From NCBI GenBank assembly GCA_023313575.1, contig JAJTTP010000002.1:2356001-2420000 (forward strand): a DNA stretch of 64,000 nt. The letters are read 5' to 3'. Source of the stretch: Eutypella sp. D-1 (lineage: Eukaryota > Ascomycota > Sordariomycetes > Xylariales > Diatrypaceae). Numbering within the stretch: the first letter of the stretch is position 1; every line of letters begins with the position of its first letter. A program made the translations under genes and the position numbers. Positions 1-13,882 of the stretch are shown here, in pieces. A model generated the notes under the pieces. It saw nothing but the letters and a program-made list of their open reading frames with translations, did no database searches and was not told the DNA's origin.

Positions 1-162
1 TCTCTTCATTCAATAACCCCAGAAGGTGTCTTAAAGCAATTCTATAACCATCGGAATGCAATGTCGGTTTGCAATTGAACACCCCTCTACATCAACTCTT
101 TCCCCTATCAACTCCTTTCCTTTATCCTATTCCTTTTCCCCTTTATTAAAGGCTTGGGTACA

Positions 163-2420
163 ATGTCGGTAACGGCCTCGGTCAAAGCATGCGGCCTCGG
201 AGTACTTCTAGCCCCCGTGGTGGCCGGCGTAAGTCAGGGTCGACGTGGATACGGTCTCATCGGTTATGGGATTTCTATGTACGATCCTCCCTGCGCATTT
301 GCCTGCCTAGGGACCGCCCAGTCTTGGATGCTTGACTGCGAAGACGGAGTGGCTGGAGCCAGTGGTCACCACCACGATGATGATGACGATGACGGCATGT
401 CAGGGATGGACATGGAACAACCCTCGCCTGAGTGTTATGCGACTAATGACCCGTTCCTTCAAACGGTCGCATGGTGTATCTCGACGCACTGCGATGGTAT
501 CTCAACATCACAATTGGAGGAGTTCTGGGATCTCAACATTGCTGGACGAATGTCTATCCAGCCTTCGCCCAAATATTCGTACCAGAAGGCGCTCCAGCTA
601 GTAGAGAAGCCACCAACTAACATCACGAGTTCTGATGAGGTGCTTGTATCTCCTTCCCGTGTTGACGAGGAGACTTATCTGAGCACCTACAACGGTAATT
701 CTGGCTTTGAGACAATGGAAGTGAAGTCGTCACAATTCGGGTACGTTTGTATCATGACATGAACCCTTTGGTCAATATTAATGGTACTATCAGGCTTATC
801 CTACTTCTCACTTGCATCGCTATTCCCATTGCCTTTTCACTACTACGTTTCCTTCCCCTGCCCCCTGCACTGGTGAGCAAGTTTTACGCCTACGTGGTTG
901 ATCCGCCTGTCTTCGGACGTTATCACGCTGTCCCTGTGCTCGGCCTCGGATTTGTGCCCACACGAGGGCAGGCGCTTTTCATCGCGTACATATGGATTAT
1001 CAACATCGTCCTCTCAGCGGTTGGGTACAAGCTAACCAATCCTAACTCATGGTATACAACTTTAAATGACCAGTTACTGGGGTATATTTCCAACCGAGTT
1101 GGTGCTCTCAGTTTTGTCAACCTTGCAATTGCGGTGCTCTACTCCGGTCGCAATAACATTCTCCTCTACCTCAGCAATTGGTCGCACTCAACCTTCCTCC
1201 TCATCCACCGCTGGGTAGCTGTTATCTGCATGTTGCAAGCCTGCCTGCATTCCGTCATATACGTGCGGGTTTTTAGACAGAGAGGAGCTTCGGCGTACTC
1301 GGAAGAACGGCAGTTAGAGTATTGGATCTGGGGTATCATCGCAACAGTTTCTTTCGTGCTGCTGATGCCGCTATCTATCCTACAGATCCGCCAAAAGGCG
1401 TATGAGTTATTCCTAGCCTCTCACGTCGTCCTTTCTGTCCTGGGAATGATAGGTTGCATACTCCACATCTATTACCGCTACGAATGGCAATGGGGTTACG
1501 AGGTCTGGGTTTGGATCGCTCTTGCATTTTTCATCTTTGACCGGTTCCTAGCCCGGCCACTTCGGCTGGCCAGAAATGGATTGAAGACCGCATTCCTCAC
1601 GGTTGTCGATGACGAATACTTCCAGATTGACATTCCCGAGGTCCAGACTCATGGCATAGCATACCTCTACTTCCCAACAGTAACTTGGCGCGTATGGGAG
1701 AATCATCCATTCTCGGTTGCTGCCTTGTCAGGAGCCACGCTTTCCGGCATCTCATGCGGATCAAATTCAACTTCACACTCTGATATACCGCCTGCAGACA
1801 GCTCGGCCGCAGAGAAAAGCGCTCGTATTACCACGAAGCGTTCAACTGAGGCGTCCAAGAAGACTGGGATTACGTTTTATGTTCGGCGGAGAAGTGGTCT
1901 GACGGATAAGCTGGTTAGGCACAGCAAGTCCAAGAGTAGGATTTTGGTGCTCGTAGAGTCATCCTACGGTTCTGATGAGATGTCCATTATCCCACCCCCA
2001 TCCCCGCACCCAACGATCGACTATCCCAACCTGATTTGCATCGCAGGTGGTGTGGGTATAAGCGCCGTTCTACCATTCCTAGATAGAGCCGATGGTTTCT
2101 TGCCACCACTAGGGACGATCAAGCTATTTTGGGGAGTCCGGACGGAGCCGCTGGTGGAATCTGTCGAGCGCATGCTAGGCCAGGAAGGCGGGAGGGAGAA
2201 TGGGAGGACGAGATGGGGTAGGGTCGACGTGTCAGTCTCGGTAAGCCAGCGGTTCGACTTCCGGAATTTGCTGGAGAATGAGCTGCGCAGCGCTGTTGGG
2301 GGCACCACCGTCATAGTCTGCGGTCCACCGGGGATGGCTGACGACGTGAGATCGGCTGTGGCGGGATTGGCTCGGCATGGATCGATAGTAAGAATGGTTG
2401 AGGAAAGCTTTTCTTGGTAG
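163..2420 (+). CDS. Ferric-chelate reductase (FRE family), two exons
   Basis: Reduces extracellular ferric or cupric chelates with cytosolic NADPH through FAD and two membrane hemes, usually ahead of high-affinity iron uptake at the plasma membrane. Exons are 163-740 and 794-2420, giving 734 aa; the 53-bp intron has a GTACGT donor and CAG acceptor and joins the frames exactly. Residues 1-24 look like a signal peptide, followed by the family's Cys-containing GYGLIGYGI ectodomain start. Paired heme histidines sit 14 residues apart at about H331/H345 and H403/H417. HPFS near residue 497 is the FAD site, CIAGGVGIS near 608 and CGPPG near 700 are NADPH sites. Length is normal for the family. Residues 68-84 are unusually rich in His, Asp and Met and could bind metal (inference). 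The next gene converges on it. Family assignment is firm; the iron-uptake role is inferred from family. Confidence 0.93.
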
Positions 2421-2865
2421 AGGTATATATCGTGCCTATATCGGACTTCACCTCAATTGGAATTTGGGTAAGCGATATAAAGTTCCCTATGTAATGATGA
2501 ATAGGTCTCGGATATCTAGTGTTGTCTTACAATTAGGCAAAACCTCGAAATTTGCGTGCCCAGGCTGTCGCTGGGAAAACGGGTTAGACACATCACGACA
2601 TCTACGAATCTAAGACCGCACCGCCTCGAATGAACATTTAGGAAACGGGCTGCCTAGCAATGCAATAATGAGATCTATCTACACAGTGTCCCTTTGGCTA
2701 TAATACTGGTCGAATATCCATCCATCACAGCCCCTGCTGCAGTTAGGCAGCGCTCCTGAGAGAAAAATGATCAATAAACACACAGGGTTATCAAACTCCC
2801 CAAGGCGTCATTGACTCAAACCCGAAACCAGGATAATACTTAATCTAGTAATTCGGAATCCGACT
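2421..2865. other. Convergent intergenic region
   Basis: About 445 bp between the 3' ends of the ferric reductase and the MYND gene. It presumably holds both 3' untranslated regions. No gene or notable repeat seen. Confidence 0.6.
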
Positions 2866-5800
2866 TCACTTGCAGACAATCCTGTGCAACTTCCAATGCG
2901 CTCGCTGGCAGCCACGGGAGCAGTACTTGACCTTCTTGCAACCTCTGCAGGCGCGCAGCTCAGTACCGTCAGCCGCCTCGGTGCGGTTGCATTTGGCGCA
3001 CTGATCCCGCGGCGGCGGGGTATTGGACTCGAGGGCGGCTTTGGTGGGCCGGAAAGGCTCGTCGGCGTAGGGCGCCCAGAAGGCGGGCGATATAGCGGCG
3101 CGGACGGCGTGTGGAGCGAGGGCGGCGTCCCAGCCCGGAATTCCGTCGAAGAAGCCCGACGGGAATCGACCGTTGCCGCACGAGCAGAGGAATTTCTCAT
3201 CGCTATTAATCGGCACCTCTCCAGCCTTCGCGTACTCGCAGTCCGCGCGGTGCTCCCACTCCCGGCAGCGCTCGACCCATGCCGGCAGTACGTGCTTCCA
3301 GAGATTCATCTCCATGGCACCCATGGACCTCTGGGCGAAGCCGCCGCTCTTGGTTTCCATAGCCGCCATGAGAAACTGGTGCATCTCGGGCATAGCCACC
3401 AGCTCGATGTGGAGGGGCAAGACCGCACAGTCGAGAACTGCCACGCGACTGCCGGGGTCAAGCCGTAACCCCGACACCACGATGAAGATGCGACCTCTCT
3501 GTGGGTTATACGGATCGCGGATGCCAAAGACGCGAGGACGCTCAATGATGAGCTCATCATCTTCTTCGCGGAAGATCTCGGTCCCGGCAAGTCCGCAGAA
3601 CGCCAGCATCATCGTCAATAACGACTCCTTGAAGTCAAAGCGCACCTGCTCGCCTTCCGACGAGGTCAAGCTATCATTGTCGCTTAAGCGGCGCTCGCGC
3701 GCAGAAATCATTCCCGACAGGTGCATGTCGAGCCATTCCAGCTTCTCAGAGGGTTGCGAGGTATCGACGAGAGGAGAGTGGCGCAGCGAGACGTAAGGCA
3801 TGTTCCAGTTCACAGGTTTATTCTCCTGAAGATGGATTGGGTACATGAAATAGGGATAGTTCTTCCACTCAAAACCATCCGCTACGTGAAACACATACTC
3901 GATGTAGTCAGCCGCTCGCATCACCTTCACCTCACATGATTTTTTAATGACGGCCACAGGGAAGTGAACCAGAATGGGCGGAATTCCACTGCCCAGCGAC
4001 AGAGAGAGCTCGCAGGGAGTCAACAGGGCGTGATCAATGTCAAGTCCGCCCCTGAGACGCATCTTGTATCTGTCGGATAGCATGTCGAGGCGCGAGGTGA
4101 GAGTAGTCAAGCATCCATTCTCCCTATTTACGCTGGCGAGAAGCGTGGTCTTGACCTCCGAGTCAGGAGAGCCACCGGCCATTGTCAGGTCTGCGCTGGA
4201 AAAGCCGGGGATAGTGGGGAAACCTGTCTGGTTTGGGGCATAGTGTTGGATGTAGACATTGCTGGCATTTAGCAGCGTAGTCGAGTAAACCTTCATGCTC
4301 CGCCCTAGCTTGGGGTAGAAATTCACGATTGACTTAGGCGTGTCGTAGAGGGCGAATGCCACTTCAACTTTTCTAGGGTCTTGAAGCAGCGAACGAGTGG
4401 GCACGTAGAACGACACGATGAGGGCCGAGGACCCCTTCCAGGCTAGCGGGTCCTCCTGGATTGAGATCTCGAAGGTCTTGCTGTTTCTATCACCGCTTGT
4501 CTTGATATCTCCAAATGCCAGCTGGCATGAGGAGTAACACTGCTTCGCAGGATCGTCGACACCTTCCAAAAGGCAGTAGACTGGTGGCCTACCCAACTCA
4601 GTAGGGTCTAGGTCAGTGAACACGGATAGTGTGTCGCGCGGGACCTTCAAGGTGATGCAGACGACAGGAGGTATGTCCTTCCAGTCACGTAAGTCTCCGT
4701 ACTCCGTTCTCACAGGAGTAATGCGTGGCATGTTTGCAGTTACATCAGCGCTGCTCTCACGCTCGTCCCACAACTTCAAATAATCAACCGAAAAGACGCC
4801 GAGCATGTGCAGGTGAGCACACAGTTCATGGAAGTAGTCCCTGGTTTTCGGGCCGTAAGTGTTTCTCATGAGCCTGAAGAGGGACTCCATCATCGTATTC
4901 CAGTCGCATTTGACCCGATTCTTGATCAACCCGACGAAGGATGCGAAGCTCGCGCGGTTATACAGAACACGATCGGAGCTCCATAACTCTTTCGCACTCA
5001 GTCTGGAGAAATTCTGGGCAATATCCTCACCGCGGAACATGTAACAGTAAACTTGATAGAGGACGTGAGCGAGATCATTTGAGCTGAAGTACATCTTTTC
5101 CGATCCCGAAAGAGGCCCCTTGGTGGTCACTGGACGTTTCCAGGACGTCCGCAGGTATGTCCGGCGGTCAGTGAGGGTAGGCGGTATGGTATCATCACCC
5201 TCGGCAACCTTGGCTAGAACATCATACATGGTCTCGTCACTAATGGAGAGACTAGATGTGTTGGTCCAGTACTCCACGGGGAACAGCCCGATGATGCCGG
5301 ATAGTGTCGGGACATGACCGCAAAGCATGTCGTCAAAAAGCTGCTGGTAAGTCTTGTGGAGTATCAGCTGGACTTCTACGTAAAGAACGGACGTGGGCTC
5401 GTTTCGCAGCAGCGGCGAGGTGGCTATGAAGAGATTCAAGGGGCCAAGGTGGTCATAGAGGTTTGATGTGTCGATGATGTCAAAGGCCATAGGAGCTTTG
5501 TTCGACACGTAGTCGGGCCCGTCAAGAACAAGAGGTTGGAGGTCATATTGATCTCGATACAATCCAGCTCGGTCGGTTCCCGCCATTCGTCGCTGCTGGA
5601 GCGTGTGTGCCAGTGATAGAGCATCACTAACACAGAAGCGAATAGTGATGTTAGATAGGTTCCTTCTAAACGAAGAGATCCAATCAGAAAACTCCTGCTG
5701 GGCAACCGCCACTACCTTCTCCAGCTGTGGGAGACCGATGGCCTTCTTCGCCCACGGAGAGTCCGAGGGGAGGGGTGCGTATGCAGACGCTAGGTGAAAA

Positions 5801-6683
5801 CCATGCAGAGGGTCAGTGTCGGGAACAAGCACTGCCTCGTCCTCTAGTGTCAAAAAAGTCGGATTTGGGCATCTTTCGGCCCCGTACTCAGTCTCTCCGG
5901 CCGTGGAGTTTCCCTGCTCCCAGTACCGCTTGTGGAGGGCATCGAGATCCTTCACTGCAGAATGCGACGCTGGAACAGTAGAGGGGAAAGTACCAATGTA
6001 AAACATCTTCGGGTGTTCGTTATCGTGCTTTTTGTAGTCTCGAGTCCGCTTCACGGCCGCTTGGATACGATGGTGAAGGTCCTGTGCTTGTGTGCCATCG
6101 TCCTGGATGTCACCGTAGAAGCGCCACATCATGCGAGCGTCATTCAGAGAAGCAGTATCGCAAAACTTGAGGCACGAGCCGTAGTCACTCTGCTGCCAAG
6201 TGTCCATTGTCTCGGAAACCTTGTAGAGCTTCTTGGCTTGCAGGCGGAGGAGCTGCAGAGCTTCCTTGTACATGTAGAAATCATACTGAATAGACCACAG
6301 AATACTGGCGTCTTTGGAGTCGATGATCAGAGACAACAAGACGATATTACGAGCTATGGGATAGAAATAGTCAGTATTCAACATCATTACACTAGGGGGT
6401 TGGACGCGTATAAATTACCGATGATAGCTTTCTGATGATCGCAACAGGTGATATCCATAGCTCGACCTGAGTCAAGTTAGCAGCAATTTTAACCTCCTGG
6501 AGATAGAAACGACATACCATCGACATGATTAGTGAACAGGATATGGCGCACATCGCCACATCCGAGAAGCAGAATGTCTGTCGGGACATTTGGCGGGAAC
6601 GCTTGTGTCAAGGACACAGCGGGTGTGTTCCCGGTAGGGTAGAAGTGCAACGGATTGCCGACTGACGCCGGTGCCGACATCAT
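2866..6683 (-). CDS. DUF4470 / MYND zinc-finger protein, three exons
   Basis: Exons 6683-6518, 6466-6419 and 6353-2866 give 1233 aa; both introns (51 and 65 bp) keep frame. The N-terminus (GNPLHFYPTGNTPAV, then ILLLGCGDVRHILFT, then MDITCCDHQKAII across the small second exon) matches the fungal DUF4470 domain as I know it. The last ~45 residues are a MYND zinc finger: CAKC, then CRGCKKVKYCS, then C, H and a final C. The region between, about 1000 aa, has no domain I recognise. MYND fingers bind proline-rich peptides in partner proteins. The function of this fungal family is unknown. The start is the ATG at 6683; an adjacent ATG at 6680 is possible. A 48-nt middle exon would be easy for gene finders to miss. 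Confidence 0.88.
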
Positions 6684-8388
6684 GAAACCAAACACTGCCT
6701 AGGTTTTTGCGAGGTAAGAAGAGCAGTGGGAAAGATGATTCTGGTTCTGCCAGTCAACAGGCAAGTTCTTTTGTTTCGGGTTATGATAAACCACTCGTAG
6801 CGACGATCGGATAGAAGAGGAAGAGATTTTAGTCTACAACAGACGACAGATTTATGTCGATGCTGAAGAAGAAATTTTCAAAAATCTCTGTTTAATCCAG
6901 GCAGTCGTATAAATAGTTATGCTATCAGTTGAGTATACCTACTTAGGTACCTACCTAAGGAAGGAACGCGTTTGCCAGAATTGTTATCGCTACGTAATAT
7001 GGAATCTTGCATAGAGTAACAAAGAGAGACCGCGTTCTAGGCTGCAAGGTGTACATACTCAACGTACATACCACAGCAACGTCTACCTCATGAAGGTACA
7101 TAGGCCGTGGTTATGACGGCTAATAGCTTGAACTACAGCCTGGGGTAGTAATCTATTAGCCGATATAACTTGGAAGTTTGTAGCTGCACTGTGTATATGA
7201 AGTTTGGTATGGCGATGGCCGGACACTTGATTGGCATTGAATGAACACAACTGTAATCGACATACCAGTATATAGGTATTTCTATAAGACTAGTACATCC
7301 TTCTCCTGCCTGAAGGGGATTTATTATACAAGCCTCATGGGCGATTCAACGGTAAGAAGACGCTGATTACGCAATTGGTATCTAATTAAGCAAATCGTTG
7401 TTTTCCTCGCTCCTTTAAACATGCATTCGGTAAAACGAAAGACAAGTATTGAATCAAATCAGTTTGATACAAGATATGTTACATCTGGATACTTCGAGAA
7501 CTCGCTCCTTCCCAAGGAAAGGTTGATCGCGAAATTAATTACCAATAAATATAAATGACACAACCGTGTAAGCACATTTGTGACTCTTCCAGTGTAGACT
7601 ACAACATTCACTTCATCACGCTAACCTATGCCAGATAGCAAAGAGATATGATGACGTAGACAACTTCCCTAGCCTCGCTTGCCAGGACGTTCTCCCTAGA
7701 GCTACCGTTCTGGCCGTCCTGTCCTGAGCTAATATACGGGTGAACCCGTCAAATAGCTTGCCTTTTTGGGTTCTAGTCGTTGGAAGAGTTCGGGAACTAT
7801 CCTACTTAGGCATTTCATGGAGTGGGTAGCCCTATTTGACTACCTTCCTTAACTAAGTATGAGACTGGCGTAGGCCAGGGGAGGAGTGAGTCTCATACAG
7901 TAATACGGTATGTAGATACTTGGGTCCACTACGAAAAGTCAGAATGGTGGCCGAGCTTTAACGTATCGTGCTATCTAGCCTTCTTGACTTTATCAGATAA
8001 CATGTACTTCACAAAGTTGCGAGTACTTGTATAACATTGGCAACGGCAATCGTGGGCTTGCTATACGCACTGTGGTAAGCTGGCATCTACCCCGCATCGT
8101 TTTGTTCTACTAGTTGCCCTGCTTATTTGTGACCTTGGGAGAGGAAGCATATCCCCCTTAGATACATACCTAGGTAGCCCTGGAGGTAAGTATGCGGGCA
8201 TCCAGTGTCGGTAGGGAAAACTATGAGTCATCGGACCCAACAGCAGGTTAATTCTCCCCCTGCATTAGAGGCGTTCTGGGACTCCAAAGAGACCGGGAGG
8301 CATGGCCTTTGTATCAGGTCAGGCTTCAAGCACCCCTATTGGTTACCATTGCAATATTTGAAATTATTTGTATTAGATATTAAAGTAT
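6684..8388. other. Intergenic region, promoter side of the MYND gene
   Basis: About 1.7 kb between the MYND gene start and the TRP-like gene end, both on the minus strand. Moderately AT-rich, with TACCTA/TAGGTA-type motifs near 6940-6965 and 8160-8190. I see no coding sequence with good support and no RNA gene. Confidence 0.5.
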
Positions 8389-10756
8389 TTATTCGTTTCC
8401 GCGAGAGTGACGTCCTTCAGATGAAGAGGACGGGGGAAAGTTCTGCGGATCGAGTGAGGGGCGGACTACTTGGAACGACTTCCGGCTCGACTGGGTCCCG
8501 GTGAGTCTTGCCCATCTCGTGGATGATTGAGAGGACGTTGTACTGAGGGAATTCCGTGGCCGATCGGGGACAGTGACACGTAGATGAGTAGGCGGCGCCT
8601 GGAAGAAGAGGTCCGATTCGCGGAACGAGTAGTCGTCCCATCTCGGGCCCAAGGGCCTGCTTTCAGTAGGTTCTGCAGATGCCTGCGGTCGTGGCTGGAT
8701 TGTTGAGTCCGAGGCGGGCGATAGGCAGCGCGTGTCCGAGCCCTCAACTGACTCGCTTATGGTACTAGGAACAGAGCCGGAGCTCGACGTGTGTACAGAA
8801 ACAGATTCCTGCGATTGCTTACTTGGGAGTCGAGGCGAGACAGGCGACATGCTTGAGCGAGACAGACGTGGGGGGCGATAGAACCGATCTGAGGGGGCGA
8901 GCGAATAGGTTTGTGAAGTCTTAGGACCATATGTTGTTTGCACTGACGGCGCTCGTTGCTCGAGAGTATCTAGAACCGCATCGGCACTCATGCGTGAACC
9001 GTTGCAGGCCTCGGACAGGTTGTTCCGGGAATTTTGCCGTCGCCGGAGTTGGCGAAGATTGTATACCTGTGAGAATTGGTTAGCTAATGTACCCCTGGCT
9101 ACCTGGCTAAGTGCAAGAACTCACATTAGGACGCGGACAGTTCCTTCGCGCAGAATAGAGCTTCACCAGGCCGTTCCCAGCTGGGATCAGAAAGCCGAAG
9201 AATAACATGCACGTGTGCAGTAAGAGTAGTGCATAGCCGACCACGGCCTTGACGTTCTCCGATGCTAATCCAGGTATGAAAGCTATCATGAGCAGTACGG
9301 AAGCCAGCCGCGCTACTGCAGATGTTGCCCCGACAGACAGCATGGAGTATGCCTGGAATCCCATGATAAATGCTAGCAAGACGGTCTCGCAGAGGGCGAG
9401 AACTACTAGCTGAGCTACCGCGGAAATCTGTAGTCCACCAACGGCTACACCTCGCATGAAGATTAAGAGAAAAAGGCCCAATACGAAATTCTTTTCCCGA
9501 GCCGCCACAGTTGCCGAGCTCCCCGTAGATGCTATCTGGCGGTAGCGTCTAGAGGTGTCGAAGATTAAAATGCCGAGGTTCCTGGTGGGGATCTGCCGCA
9601 ACAACCAAATAAACATAGCGAGGATGACTGCTATGAAAAGCGAGGCCGAGGCAATATGGTATGCGGGTAGTATCGCGGCATTGTCCAGCTGGTAACAAGT
9701 CAGGGCGACTAGGGGGAATAGGAAGTACGACATGATTCCACGGAAGACATTATTAGAAGTGTGTCTAATGCCCGTCCACAGCGAGCGTTCATCCATATCC
9801 GAATCACTTCTCGTGGCACGATAGATCTCCAGAGCACCTGCAGCAACGAACGCAATGATAGCGATCGTGATGACCATGTTCATCCACGTGCCCCATGTGA
9901 AGGGAGCCCCGACAACCTGAGTCATCAACTCTAAGCCGAAAGTGCCTCCGTAGGTCCCGTTGACCATATAAATGCCATCGCGCACGCTGTCGTATTGTGG
10001 ACTGGGGATCATCGTACCACCCAAGAACAGAGAGTACGGACTCAGATAACTGACGGCGGGCTGGTAGAAGCCCGGATAGAAGAGGGTCAAGCTCCCTGTT
10101 AGGAAAATGAACTGAAGATAGCTCAGGCAGTCCCCGACGTGCGGCAGGATGGTTTGAGGTTCGGGCTCCTCGTCGTTATCTCCATCATTGTCTGATGCTG
10201 ACACATCGCCGTAGAATGTGCGAACAGAGCCTGCAATCAGAACGAAGATGAATATGAAAAGAGGCACACAAACGAGCGCCTTACGGACATTTTTGTCAAT
10301 CTGAGGTGTGACGTTGGCCTGTACACAGCTTTCCTGCCCGAAAACGCCGTCGTCAAGATGGATGGCGATAGCAGCAGTTGAGAGTGGATGAAAGGCGCCG
10401 ATATCCACCCAGTAGGTCAGCTCCAAGACCGATATGTTCTCTGACCATGTTCTTCTTCCACACGTGCCCTCTGCATGTAATTGGTAGGATGAAGAGTGAC
10501 CAAACATCTGCAGATCCAGGGTCGCAACCAGATCTTTCCCAACTAGAGGCTCACATTGAGGCCGATCCACCCAGCGCCCGACCCCGAGAGAAAGCCGATC
10601 ATGAGTCGCGTTAACGCGCTTGACTTCTGCCGACAGGCTTTGCGGAATACTAGAAGTGTCGTCGGGCAAAGTGGCGTCGCAATGTTGCCACTGGACATAG
10701 GCAGCCGACGCGAAGCAAGCCAGCCATAGAAGGCCGAGGAGACGGAAAAATAACAT
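8389..10756 (-). CDS. TRP-like / Flc-family membrane protein, two exons
   Basis: Exons 10756-9125 and 9066-8389 (58-bp intron, GTGAGT...ACAG) give 769 aa. Residues 1-20 form a signal peptide. The lumenal/extracellular part (about 20-160) carries several cysteines and fits the ML-like TRP_N domain. From about residue 160 there are roughly nine hydrophobic helices, including the family-like segment with YPGFYQPAVSYLSP. The C-terminal ~220 residues are a Ser/Pro-rich cytosolic tail, encoded mostly by exon 2. Fungal Flc/TRP-like proteins act in calcium homeostasis, FAD transport into the ER, and cell-wall integrity. Which of these applies here cannot be read from sequence. The exon join is supported by an uninterrupted frame through the tail. 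The family call is likely; the substrate is unknown. Confidence 0.78.
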
Positions 10757-13700
10757 GATCCGTATTCCGATATATCTCCATACCTTTCACGGTCTCTTCC
10801 CTATATGCATAGTTGGTAGAAGTAGAAAAAGGCGTGAGGCTCTATTCACGGTCGACGTGCATGCCACATGTTGTTAAAATCTAACAAAAGCTAGACTGCT
10901 AGATGGGACTACCGCGGAAGATTTTACGATATAGGTAGTAAAAGTCGCCTGGGCAGCTCTCGAAAAGGAAGTTAGTAGCCCCTTAAAACACGAAGAAAGC
11001 CCACATATACTACAGCGAGAAAGGCTTAGTCCGAGCATCTGGACCGCCGGGCCAAGGAATATTTTGTCCAATCACCTTTCTGGATCGCAAGCTGAGAGGT
11101 GACAGCTGCCAGTTTACAATTGTCAGGTATTTCCCGCTGTAAACCACCGCTCGCCCCGTCGCCTCATGTCTCAGTTACGATTAGGTACTCTTGATTACAT
11201 GAATTATCATTTTATAACTATCATTAAGTACACACCAAACATTATATGCGTTTTAAGGGCATAAAACGGGGCTCGAGTCTCGAGATTATAGCAGAAGTGG
11301 CAGCAGGAGTGACAGCCACAATGAAGAGAATAACTAGCAGTAGTGGCTTGGACTAGCCGAAGCATATATCGATATTGCTGGGTCCTTATCTGGCCGAGTT
11401 TGGAAGAGAAAATAAACCTTGATAGAATAACCATAAAATATACAATTATATAATAATCATTATTCGTTATCGCCGCTATCTTCAAAACTCGTTTCCTTTT
11501 GAAAAAAGAAAATCATGATCCATATCGTTTCTGGCGACAAGGCGACAAGGCGAACCCTTGCATATGTAAGCAACGATGAAATGCTAGAGCTACTACTAGT
11601 GTAGAGCTCTAGACTAGCCCCAGCTAGAAGCGAACAGACAAATGGATCCCAGTAATCAAGCGTCGGTAGTTACGCCTCGGAGTTGTCGGGAGCTCTTGAA
11701 AGAGGATGGGGAGAAGACCCGATTCCCTCTTTTTGACACCTGCAGCACATCCCTGCCGATGGATCGTGGCCCCCGGAGCAGCTTCAACTTCGAATTATCG
11801 AATCTGAAGATGGTCATGCCACCATGAAGAGATTTTTTTTTCTTCTTCTCTTTTCTCCTTCAGTCTTTCTCTCTACTTAGTTATTGTCCATCCCATCCCA
11901 CTTCGGCTCCCAGTCTGTGAAGCCGGACCATCCGGCGACGGCAGCCCCAGCACGTGGAGCCCAGAATCCCGATTGATTAGTGAAGACTTCTGCGCACATG
12001 ATGGGATCTCAGAGATCTGCAGCTTTCTGGGTAGTTTGGCGATTAGGCTAGACATCCACTGGACTAGTCACTAGTTGTTAGGTAAACCATTAAACTTCCA
12101 AAGTCAACACTTTAATCAGATGTTACTCAATCAAGCACACACAGTTACGTGATAGGACTCAACTACTACGCTGTAGATGCTCTGTCTGCTACCCTGGGAA
12201 TATCCCTTTGCGTCAAACATACGACATCCCGCATTCAGTCTATTAGCGAAACGCCGATATAATGTATGTCTTCGCTGAGGCAGTCGATTGGTGAGGTCAC
12301 ATTGAATGAAATCCTGTTAGGTAAAGCGCCTATAATTCGCCCTATAACCCGAATTCGGGACGGGTGGGGCAATGCGTTCTGCGCTCCCCTCCGATGCGCG
12401 CCGGGGGGACCTCGAAGTTGGCGCCCTCTTTTTAGAGCGAGTGGATATTCAGCCCGGCATTTGAACGGGTCTTAGGGGGGGTAAGGGGGATGCACCATGC
12501 ATGTGAATGGCCATGTCCGGCAGCGATGTTGCAGATTTGACAAGATGGCGTTATCTTGGCATTCATTTGTCATACCATCGGGTTCTTCCAATCAATTTCC
12601 TACTCGTCTGAGCTGTGACATCACTCCAATATCTGCAAAGATTGCCAAAAAAAAGTTATGTACACCACCTTTCTCGAACCATCGAATGTTTTTTTGAGGG
12701 CGCGTTTACTCCGGCCTCGAAAAGCCACATTATCACCCAGCGGATGCACACAAGTGAGGAGCTACCTAGCTGCAAGCCTAGTTGGCTTTTTAGTCGGGAG
12801 AATACAGCACCCGCTGGAAGGCGAGCGCGGTACATGAGCTGTCAATCAACCTGTCAAATATGCGGGCAAGGATGGCCGCAGAAGGAAAAACGGCGAAGGT
12901 CATCGACGATCCATCGATGATCCTTCTGAACGCGATTATTACGTCTTTCCCATTGTCCAATGGGGGTAGTCGCTAGGAGCTCGGATTAAAGCTCCGAGGA
13001 TACCCATTCATGATATCTACGACAAAAGATTCTGATCACCTGTACTCGCTGATCCCTTTTAGTCTGGCATGGGAGGACCGTTAAACTGTTGCCGGAAGCG
13101 GCTCTAGCTGTCCCACATGCCTCAAGAACGGTGCCATTCTGGTGAACAGATGGTCGTTAGTCATGATAATGTATGCACGCACTCATGCGGGTGCATGCCC
13201 CTCTGGCCCCCTCCTCCTTGCCCGAAAGCTTGGGGCTACCCAAGTATGTATATAGTGGAAGCTCTCGGGCAGCTCTTACCCCTGTCGTAGCGCCGAAGGC
13301 CGAGGCGGACGGGGGATGGGATTGGACGATGGGGAGGAGCTCTCATGGCGTCGAGGCCGGCCACGTTTCTCTAACATCTGAGTCACCGGCCGTGCTGAGT
13401 GGCCGGTTCGTGCAGTATGTATGTAACGCCAGGTTTGACCATGGGGAGGTTTAAAAGGCTCGTCGTCGCGAATCACCACCGTTTGCCGAACATGCCGGCG
13501 CGGCTTCCAGGATATTCTCTGGCCAAGAGGAGTTTATTGGGCCTAGGCGCATGGGGTCTCTTAATCATCGTCCTAATACCTATGTAGCTATCCGATCTGG
13601 ATGATGCCGTCATGATGTTGGTAATATGCATGTCGCATAGGTATGTGTATAGGTCCGAGCGACTCACCAACCCTTCCAGTTTACCTATAAAACGTCGGGA

Positions 13701-13882
13701 CCCCTCCCACACCCCCCTCTGGTTGGCCATTCGTCATGGTTGTTTTGCTAGGACCGTTCCAAATCTACTTGGCAAGTTGAGGGCAGTAGCTTCAAGGAAT
13801 ATACCACGACTCCGATCTCGCGACCGGACCGCTAGATAAAAGGAAGAAGAATTAAAAGAAACCCCTCCGGATAACTTCAAAG
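10757..13882. other. Gene-poor intergenic region, 3.1 kb
   Basis: Separates the divergently transcribed TRP-like and opsin-like genes. AT-rich around 11170-11500, then GC-rich with runs of G near 12350-12490, including the palindrome CCCGAATTCGGG at 12348-12359. Open frames here are short and not convincing. It could contain very old transposon debris, but I found no terminal repeats or recognisable protein. Confidence 0.45.
13686..13882 (+). promoter_or_regulatory. Likely core promoter and leader of the opsin-like gene
   Basis: A TATAAAA box lies at 13686-13692, 191 bp before the start codon. CCCCT motifs, which match the yeast stress-response element, occur at 13701-13705, 13714-13718 and 13862-13866. 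The leader just before the ATG is rich in GAA triplets. HSP30-type opsin relatives are commonly stress induced, so stress control is plausible but inferred. Confidence 0.4.

Noticed and set aside
10757..13882. Transposon or MITE in the 3.1-kb gap
   Set aside because: No terminal inverted repeats, target-site duplications or transposase-like peptide could be found by eye.
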